From Rhizobium grahamii (lineage in GTDB: Bacteria > Pseudomonadota > Alphaproteobacteria > Rhizobiales > Rhizobiaceae), in assembly GCF_009498215.1 (NCBI RefSeq), contig NZ_CP043499.1:558001-622000 (forward strand): 64,000 bases of DNA, read 5' to 3'. Shown one piece after another: positions 58,389 to 64,000 of this stretch. Each line of letters opens with the position of its first letter. Within the stretch, counting starts at the first letter, position 1. A model generated the notes under the pieces. The model saw nothing but the letters and a program-made list of their open reading frames with translations. It ran no database searches and was not told the DNA's origin. Both the position numbers and the translations under genes were made by a program.

Positions 58389-60482
58389 ATGCGCGTACAA
58401 TACGTTTTTCTTAGTTTATTTCTTGCAGTCGTACCGCACGCATATGCCGAAGTCACGGCACCACCTGTTTTGGCACCCCAGCAGCAACAGGCCGAGGCCG
58501 CTCAGCTGAGTGCCCAGTTTCTGACGCGTTATAGCTACAAGACCGTTCCCTTGGACGATGCCTTGTCCGCCAAGATTATGGATCAATTCATCAAGTCGCT
58601 CGATCCAGACCGCGCGCTTTTCCTGCAATCCGACATCGACAAGTTCATGGCCGGGCGGAACGATATTGATGATGCGATCATCGGCAAGGACCTCAAGATC
58701 CCGTTCTCGATCTTCAACGTCTATGAGCAGCGCGTCGTCGATCGCATGAATTATGCGCGCGGCCTGCTCAAGCAGAACTTCGACTTCACAGCCCAGGAAG
58801 ACTACTCCGTCTTGCGCGACAAGGCGCCTTGGCCGCAATCGGAAGCCGAGAGCAACGAACTTTGGCGCAAGCGCGTCAAGGGAGACTGGTTGCGCTTGAA
58901 GCTCGGTGGCAAGACCGATGCGTCGATTCGCGAAACGCTCGACAAACGCTATGCGAATGCGCTCGATCGCGCCTACAAGTACAAGAGCGACGATGTATTC
59001 CAGTCGTTCATGGAGGCCTACACCACCACGGTTGACCCTCATACCGACTACTTCGGCGCGACGGCCTCTGCCGACTTCAATATTTCCATGAAGCTCTCTC
59101 TGTTCGGCATCGGCGCGGTGCTGCAGGAGCGCGACGACTACACGACCGTCCGCGAACTCGTCGCCGGCGGCCCTGCCCAGTTGTCCGGCAAGCTGTCGGT
59201 CGGAGACCGCATTACCGGTGTCGGGCAAGGCGAGAAGGGCCCGATAAAGGAAGTCGTGGGCACACGCCTTGACGAGGTTGTGCAGATGATACGCGGAGCC
59301 AAGGGTTCCGTCGTGCGCCTCGATATCTTGCCGGCGGATGCGGGCGCCGATGGAAATCATCACGTTATCAGCCTGGTGCGCGACAAGATCAGCCTCGAAA
59401 AGCAGGCTGCGAAGAAGACAGTTTTGTCCGCGAAGGTCGGTGAAGCGACCAAGAAGATTGGTGTGATCACCTTGCCGGCGTTCTATGAGGACTTCGACGC
59501 ACGCCGCAAGGGCGACAAGGACTACAGAAGCGCCAGCCGCGATGTTTCAAAACTTCTTGGCGAATTGAAGCAGGACAAGGTCGATGGCGTTCTGATCGAC
59601 GTGCGCAACAATGGCGGCGGTTCGCTGGACGAGGCGATTGATTTGACCGGCCTGTTCATCGGCCGCGGACCGGTCGTTCAGCAGCGCGCAAGCGACGGGA
59701 AAGTCGCTGTACGAAGCGCCGATTTCCCGGCTCCGGTCTGGACAGGGCCGCTCGGCGTGCTGATCAACCGCGGGTCTGCTTCGGCATCCGAGATTTTCGC
59801 AGCGGCAATCCAGGACTATGGACGCGGTGTGATCATCGGCGAGCCAAGCTTCGGCAAGGGAACCGTCCAGACCGTCGTCGATCTTGATCAGGTAGCACAC
59901 AACAGCAAACCTCAATTCGGCGAGCTGAAGGTTACGATTGCGCAGTTTTTCCGCGTGAACGGCGGGACGACACAGCTGCGCGGTGTGACCCCTGATGTCA
60001 TGTTGCCCGGACTGTCCGACCCCGCGACCTTCGGTGAAACGAGCTATGACAACGCGCTGCCATGGGCTCAGATCAAGCCGGCGAACTATAAGCCCGCCGA
60101 CACCGTCGCTGCTTTGCTGCCGACACTGCAGAGCCGTCACGAAGCACGCGTCGCCGGAGATCCTGATTTCCAGCGGTTGCTGGGCGACATTGCGGATCTC
60201 AAGGCGCAGCGGGAAAAAGGGGTTGTGTCTCTCAACGAGGCAGAGCGCCGCAAGGAAAAGACGGCTCGCGAGGCTCGCTTGAAATCTCGAGCGCAGGCGG
60301 ACGGGGGTGTTGATCCCGGCGACGATGATGGCCTGCAGTCCAACGAACGCAGCCTCAGTGCCGATCTTGCCATCGAGAATGCCCGCAAGAATGCAAAGGA
60401 TGTCCTTCTGAACGAGGCTGCTGCCATTCAGGCCGATGCGGCGGATCTGCTGGGGCAATCGGGAAATGCCGTCAAAAAATAG
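58389..60482 (+). CDS. Tail-specific carboxy-terminal processing protease (Prc/Tsp type, S41)
   Basis: A 697-residue periplasmic protease. A Sec signal (VFLSLFLAVVPHAYA) is followed by an N-terminal helical region with SLDPDRALFLQSDIDKF, a PDZ domain (VRELVAGGPAQLSGKLSVGDRITGVGQ, about residues 255-330), the S41 core with NRGSASASEIFAAAIQDYGRG (Ser near residue 465) and GEPSFGKGTVQTV (Lys near 488), and a C-terminal DUF3340-like helical domain. The length matches the E. coli Prc group, not the roughly 440-residue CtpA usual in rhizobia, so it may be a second, acquired protease. The ribosome site is weak. Confidence 0.9.
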   Translation: MRVQYVFLSLFLAVVPHAYAEVTAPPVLAPQQQQAEAAQLSAQFLTRYSYKTVPLDDALSAKIMDQFIKSLDPDRALFLQSDIDKFMAGRNDIDDAIIGKDLKIPFSIFNVYEQRVVDRMNYARGLLKQNFDFTAQEDYSVLRDKAPWPQSEAESNELWRKRVKGDWLRLKLGGKTDASIRETLDKRYANALDRAYKYKSDDVFQSFMEAYTTTVDPHTDYFGATASADFNISMKLSLFGIGAVLQERDDYTTVRELVAGGPAQLSGKLSVGDRITGVGQGEKGPIKEVVGTRLDEVVQMIRGAKGSVVRLDILPADAGADGNHHVISLVRDKISLEKQAAKKTVLSAKVGEATKKIGVITLPAFYEDFDARRKGDKDYRSASRDVSKLLGELKQDKVDGVLIDVRNNGGGSLDEAIDLTGLFIGRGPVVQQRASDGKVAVRSADFPAPVWTGPLGVLINRGSASASEIFAAAIQDYGRGVIIGEPSFGKGTVQTVVDLDQVAHNSKPQFGELKVTIAQFFRVNGGTTQLRGVTPDVMLPGLSDPATFGETSYDNALPWAQIKPANYKPADTVAALLPTLQSRHEARVAGDPDFQRLLGDIADLKAQREKGVVSLNEAERRKEKTAREARLKSRAQADGGVDPGDDDGLQSNERSLSADLAIENARKNAKDVLLNEAAAIQADAADLLGQSGNAVKK

Positions 60483-60689
60483 CAGAACCGACGAGCCAAC
60501 TATGTGATCATGTCGCTGTCGCAGCGGCATGATCATCGAAGCGCTTGCCACGGGAGAGACCGGCGCCCGCTGCGCTCGTGGTTCAAGCTCCAAGGCGGCC
60601 AGATCTCAAAGTCGATCTTTGTTCCCGGCGAAGAATATATTCCGCGCACCTAGACAAACGAATCATTTCGCATTTTAGTGATTCGAAAT

Positions 60690-60995
60690 ATGTCAAGGGG
60701 TATCGCCGTGGACGCCGATCTGCCTGTTTTCATCAAGCCTCTTCAGGTCGAAATTGACGGGACCGGACGCTATCGAAAGGCAGATACTGTGGGCCAGCTC
60801 GCCGCCATGCTTCTGAGCAGCAAGTGGCACCATCGCGGCGGTACCAAGTTCCACAGCGCTCTGATGCGATCCGTCGAGGCGCTGGAATTTTACACCGACG
60901 CCGAGACCGCAAGGGCTGCTTTTGTCGAAGCCGCGCACGAGGCAGGTATGCACGTCCTGCCTGATGACGTGCCGCGAATGAAGAGAGTGAGCTGA
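60690..60995 (+). CDS. DUF982-domain protein
   Basis: A 101-residue protein. PVFIKPLQVEIDGTGRYRKADTVGQLAAMLLSSKW, then FHSALMRSVEALEFYTDAETARAAFVEAAHEAGMHV, follows the DUF982 pattern of small rhizobial proteins (VFV...A..LL..W....G.....A...C..AL.G.....AR.AFI.AA.EA). Start is either ATG 60690 or GTG 60708; the GTG lies 7 nt after AAGGGG and may be the true one. Function is unknown; many copies per genome occur, often on plasmids. Confidence 0.72.
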   Translation: MSRGIAVDADLPVFIKPLQVEIDGTGRYRKADTVGQLAAMLLSSKWHHRGGTKFHSALMRSVEALEFYTDAETARAAFVEAAHEAGMHVLPDDVPRMKRVS

Positions 60996-61039
60996 GTGCG
61001 AGGGCCGCCTCATCGATGAGCGGCTGTTAAGCCCTGACG

Positions 61040-61249
61040 TTAGCGCAGACCAAATGCTGCAACGTCATCCGGGGTCGACATTTCTCTTCTGCGGTGACGG
61101 GGACTTCTTGCCCGAGCGCCGAGAAGCCTATCAAGCTCGCGCTGGCCCGAGCCAAATCGTGCGATCAGTCGTTCTGCTTCGCCAACATCCAAGCAGTAGC
61201 GGTAACTCAATGAACTAACTGTATATTTCCTGGTGTCGTCTGCGGGCAT
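61040..61249 (-). CDS. Small hypothetical protein (DUF3606-like)
   Basis: A 69-residue protein, MPADDTRKYTVSSLSYRYCLDVGEAERLIARFGSGQRELDRLLGARARS. The start at 61249 follows AGGAG. The helical pattern (YR...L..GEAERLI..FG..R.ELD.LL) resembles small rhizobial proteins of the DUF3606 type. The match is loose. It is convergent with the DUF982 gene. Confidence 0.55.
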   Translation of the reverse strand: MPADDTRKYTVSSLSYRYCLDVGEAERLIARFGSGQRELDRLLGARARSPRHRRREMSTPDDVAAFGLR

Positions 61250-61560
61250 TTGTTGCTCCTTTCAATAACGGAACGAGCCCACGCTGCAGACGTTCCTTCA
61301 CCCTCGATAACGTGACAACACCGTTTGTGATCCCGACGGATGGCGACAGCGGCGCGCAGCGTGCGCGCTCGCGGGTTCAGAAAGCAGTTGCGGGGAAACC
61401 GGATGTGGTGGCGAACCGGTCCCGGCCACTAGGCTTTTTAATCAAACTCTTACCGCAAACAGCTAGAGTGCTGCATCCTAGTCTGACGGCATCGGGTATG
61501 GCGCATCTTAGCTCTTCTATCCGCCCGCGCTTCTGATTGTCACGAGAAGCCCACTTCGGC

Positions 61561-61908
61561 ATGGCGATGTGGATCGGTGCCGTCATATCGATGGCGATGT
61601 CGGCCGAAATCGAGCCGGGCGTGTATTTCGACCTTCGCGCCGGATTGGTCGTCTCCGCCGCGTTCTTCGGCGGCGCCGTCGCTCTGTATGCACCCGAGGA
61701 TGCCGGTCGTGATTGCGCGAAGGTCTTTACACTGCCAACAGAGCCTTCAAAGCCGGCAGATGCGTGTCCGGAACCCTATAGCAAAGCCATACCGGTCTTC
61801 GCACCCGTTGCGACGTCGCAAGCATGTTCGTCTTGCGGGCGAACGGGCTATTTGCCCGTCGTCACGACCATCCGGAAACGCGCCGCGCCGCTCATCATCC
61901 GCTCATAA
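61561..61908 (+). CDS. Possible small membrane protein, unknown
   Basis: A frame of 115 residues with MAMWIGAVISMAMSAEIEPGVYFDLRAGLVVSAAFFGGAVALYAPEDAGRD at the start, in which one or two segments could span the membrane. It ends inside the 3' end of the alcohol dehydrogenase gene by 61 bp on the opposite strand. The second half (with two CxxC-like cysteines) does not look conserved, so the true protein may be shorter or the frame may be chance. The rest of 61250-61560 shows no gene. Confidence 0.3.
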   Translation: MAMWIGAVISMAMSAEIEPGVYFDLRAGLVVSAAFFGGAVALYAPEDAGRDCAKVFTLPTEPSKPADACPEPYSKAIPVFAPVATSQACSSCGRTGYLPVVTTIRKRAAPLIIRS

Positions 61909-62867
61909 GCCTCGGCAGCACGCTCGAGCGGCATTGTTTCGATCATCGGACGGATGTCGGAGAGAGCACTGAAGGCAAGCGTGTCTTCCGAGTCGCTTGA
62001 GGTTCCCGACGGCCAGCCCTGGATACCGCGACGCCCACTGATCAACAGGAGCGGCGAGACCTCGATCGGATCGGAGGAAACGCCCACCACGATCATCTTG
62101 CCGCCGACCGCAAGCCCGCCGAGTGCCGCGTTCATCGCCTGCGAATTCGTGACGGTGGAGAGAATGATGCTTGCTCCACCGATTTTGCTGAGTTCCGCCG
62201 CAACGTCCTTCGTTGTGCTGTCGATATAGACGTGAGCGCCGAGTTCACGGGCCAAGGGTTCCTTGTCGGCACCACGCGCGATGGCCACCGTTCGGCATCC
62301 CATCTTCGCAGCGAATTGCACGCCGAGGTGACCGAGGCCGCCGATGCCAAGGACCGCGACCGTATCGCCCGGCCGCACGCCGCTGTTGCGCAACGCATTG
62401 AAGGTCGTGATACCGGCGCAGAGAAGCGGCGCTGCCTCCGCCGCATCTAGCTCGTCCGGGATAGCAGCCAGCGCTTCAAATGGCGCGATCATGTATTCCG
62501 CGTAGCCGCCGTCATAGCTGATCCCTGGAATCTGTGCGTTCTCGCAAGTGACGAAATCGCCGCGGCGGCATGAAGAGCAATGCCCGCAATGGCCACCGTG
62601 CCAGCCAACTCCAACCCGTTGACCAGCCTTCCAATTCGGCACGCGCTCGCCGACCTTTTCTATCACGCCGACCACTTCGTGGCCGGGGACGCGGGGGTAG
62701 GCGATACCGGGGAACGCCCCCATGACTGTGAAAGCATCGCTATGGCAGACACCGCAGGCCTGGACCTTGATCAAAACCTGGCCGGCTGCAGGAGATGGAA
62801 TCTGGCGCTCGACCAGTTGTAACGATCCCTTGGCATTCTTCACCTCGACAGCGCGCATGTTTGGCAT
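61848..62867 (-). CDS. Zinc-dependent alcohol dehydrogenase (MDR family)
   Basis: A 339-residue class I-like alcohol dehydrogenase. The catalytic zinc ligands are Cys in ACGVCHSD, His in PGHEVVG and a later Cys; the structural zinc set is HCGHCSSCRRGDFVTC. Cofactor domain: VAVLGIGGLGHLGVQFAAKMGCRTVAIARG. Start at 62867 follows AGGAG; a longer frame exists but is not needed. It resembles AdhA/YjgB-type enzymes that act on primary alcohols and aldehydes. It lies 146 bp downstream of the aldolase-like gene and is probably co-transcribed with it. Confidence 0.92.
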   Translation of the reverse strand: MPNMRAVEVKNAKGSLQLVERQIPSPAAGQVLIKVQACGVCHSDAFTVMGAFPGIAYPRVPGHEVVGVIEKVGERVPNWKAGQRVGVGWHGGHCGHCSSCRRGDFVTCENAQIPGISYDGGYAEYMIAPFEALAAIPDELDAAEAAPLLCAGITTFNALRNSGVRPGDTVAVLGIGGLGHLGVQFAAKMGCRTVAIARGADKEPLARELGAHVYIDSTTKDVAAELSKIGGASIILSTVTNSQAMNAALGGLAVGGKMIVVGVSSDPIEVSPLLLISGRRGIQGWPSGTSSDSEDTLAFSALSDIRPMIETMPLERAAEAYERMMSGAARFRMVVTTGK

Positions 62868-63013
62868 GGAGTGCTCCTCTCGTTGCCTCACGCTCAGCCA
62901 GAATGGCTTCGCCCACCAGAACAGTCTTCGGTATGCCTGCGGCATCTAGAGCAGCGATGCCGTTGTTCAATCCGACAGCTGGCTGGGTACGCCAAACGAT
63001 GGGTATCAGCCGA

Positions 63014-63808
63014 TCAGCTGCTGTATTCGGGTTGGAGCCGCTCCAGCGTTCTCTTGATCGATTGCAGATGCAGGCGGGCTGATTCCGGGTCGCCTTCCCG
63101 CATCTGGCGGTACGCCGCCTCCGCGATCTCAGGGGCGACGGGAAGGACTTCGCGTCCTGTCGAGAGAGCCAATGTCTGCACTTCGCAGGCTCGCTCCAGA
63201 TAATAGAGATCGTCCCACGCCTCGGCGATATTAGGAGCGCAGACCATGACACCGTGATGCTTCATGAACACGATGTCGGCGTCGCCGATAGCAGCAGCAA
63301 TGCGGTCGCCCTCGCGTTCATCGAGAGCAAGCCCATTGTAGTTCTCGTCGACGGCGGTACGGCCGTAGAACTTCAGCGCGGTCTGGCCGGCGAAGATCAG
63401 GGGTGAACCCTCCGTCATCGAGAGTGCCGTGGCATACGGCATGTGAGTATGGAAGGCGGCCTTTGCGCGCGGAATACGCTTGTGAATGCGGGCGTGAATG
63501 TAAAAGGCCGTTGCCTCAGGCTTGCCTTCCCCGGAGATGACGTTGCCATGGAAATCGCAGACAAGCAGCATCGACGCGGTCAACTCGCTGAAGGCATAGC
63601 CGTAGGGGTTGACGATGAAGAGATCCTCGTAGCCCGGAACGACCGCCGAGAAGTGGTTGCAGATGCCTTCTTCCATTCCGTATCGCGCCGCCATGCGGAA
63701 GCAGGCTGCGAGATCAACCCTTGCCTGCCATGCCTCCTCCGTATCGAGCTTCGGCTGGTTGGGGCCACTCGAACGTGAAATCGAAGGCGTGGTCAGCGAA
63801 TGGGCCAT
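63014..63808 (-). CDS. Class II aldolase/adducin family protein
   Basis: A 264-residue protein. NHFSAVVPGYEDLFIVNPYG and FYIHARIHKRIPRAKAAFHTHMPYATAL hold the zinc-binding histidines (HTHMPYA), KFYGRTAV and FMKHHGVMVCAPNIAEAWDDLYYLERACEVQ the third His and the C-terminal signature. Members are fuculose-phosphate aldolases, ribulose-5-P epimerases or adducin-like proteins; this long form without clear phosphate loop is of unknown substrate. Start at 63808 follows AAGGA. It is followed by the alcohol dehydrogenase and preceded by an M20 amidohydrolase, all leftward. Confidence 0.88.
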   Translation of the reverse strand: MAHSLTTPSISRSSGPNQPKLDTEEAWQARVDLAACFRMAARYGMEEGICNHFSAVVPGYEDLFIVNPYGYAFSELTASMLLVCDFHGNVISGEGKPEATAFYIHARIHKRIPRAKAAFHTHMPYATALSMTEGSPLIFAGQTALKFYGRTAVDENYNGLALDEREGDRIAAAIGDADIVFMKHHGVMVCAPNIAEAWDDLYYLERACEVQTLALSTGREVLPVAPEIAEAAYRQMREGDPESARLHLQSIKRTLERLQPEYSS

Positions 63809-63847
63809 CTGGTGTTCCTTGTTCTTGGCGTATTGGCTTGGGCAAGT

Positions 63848-64000
63848 TCATGCAACGGGCAGGCGCTTTCGGGCAATTGCTGCATGGAAGTTCGCTCCAT
63901 GCAACAGGCCCTCGTCGTTGAAGTCGTAATTGGGATTGTGAAGGGGCGCGGAATCCTTGCCGTTCCCGAGGAAGACGAAACAACCCGGAGCCTTCGTGAG
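63848..64000 (-). CDS. M20-family amidohydrolase (hippurate hydrolase/aminoacylase-like), C-terminal end only
   Basis: Only the last 50 residues are in the window: LTKAPGCFVFLGNGKDSAPLHNPNYDFNDEGLLHGANFHAAIARKRLPVA. The F..LG.G...APLHNP.YDFND..L..G block is the usual C-terminus of M20D peptidases (hippurate hydrolase, aminoacylase), including the metal-contacting His in LHNPNYDFND. The 39-bp gap to the aldolase gene suggests one leftward operon with the alcohol dehydrogenase. Confidence 0.85.
   Translation of the reverse strand, partial: LTKAPGCFVFLGNGKDSAPLHNPNYDFNDEGLLHGANFHAAIARKRLPVA

Noticed and set aside
61312..61536. 74-codon open frame
   Set aside because: No ribosome site or conserved pattern.

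Overview
The window looks like a Rhizobiaceae chromosome or megaplasmid segment (Sinorhizobium/Ensifer, Rhizobium or Agrobacterium type). I infer this from the high GC content, the DUF982, DUF1236 and DUF3141 proteins, a RopB/Omp25-like porin, the rhizobial CUT1 sugar-ABC and UgpC-type ATPase layout, and HEVNQP-type sensor kinases. It contains no rRNA, tRNA, CRISPR array or intact insertion sequence that I could see.

Region 1 (1-4.3 kb) has a truncated glycosyltransferase-like gene, a DMT permease, and a leftward set of Tat-exported epoxide hydrolase, SRPBCC protein and cysteine hydrolase. Region 2 (4.4-13.8 kb) is a leftward signalling cluster. It holds a MEDS-domain protein, three paralogous multi-PAS histidine kinases and two stand-alone receiver proteins, most of them translationally coupled. 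Region 3 (14-26.8 kb) is a set of small redox and hydrolase genes: a VOC protein, SDRs, a PLP enzyme, an FMN reductase, a RidA protein, a signal-peptide crotonase, a DJ-1 protein, an alpha/beta hydrolase, a secreted AHL-lactonase-like enzyme and an aldo-keto reductase. A FixJ/NodW-type response regulator lies among them. Regions 1 to 3 are tied together by a repeated 17-bp motif, often arranged as a 35-bp palindrome. It occurs ten times in eight intergenic regions, always upstream of these genes. This is the best candidate for an undescribed regulon.

Region 4 (27-32.3 kb) has two outer-membrane beta-barrels, a small lipoprotein with a good terminator, a decayed formate/nitrite transporter, an MHS-family permease and a scrap of a winged-helix regulator. 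Region 5 (32.4-48.3 kb) is one long rightward catabolic operon behind a LacI repressor with two matching operators. Its genes encode a Gfo/Idh/MocA oxidoreductase, a CoA-transferase, a crotonase, an aldehyde dehydrogenase, a complete CUT1 sugar ABC transporter, two GMC oxidoreductases and a fumarate-reductase-like flavoprotein. The substrate is unknown.

Region 6 (48.8-55.2 kb) has a DUF1236 secreted protein and then an operon of DUF3141 protein, phosphate acyltransferase, acetate kinase and FabI. Region 7 (55.2-64 kb) has an omega-aminotransferase divergent from an XRE-cupin regulator, a ProC-like reductase, a long tail-specific protease, small DUF982 and other short proteins, a zinc alcohol dehydrogenase, a class II aldolase and the 3' end of an M20 amidohydrolase.

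A caution for users: four otherwise well-conserved genes carry in total five single-base deletions, all in G/C homopolymers. This pattern suggests base-calling errors rather than real pseudogenes. The transporter near 30 kb, in contrast, looks truly decayed.
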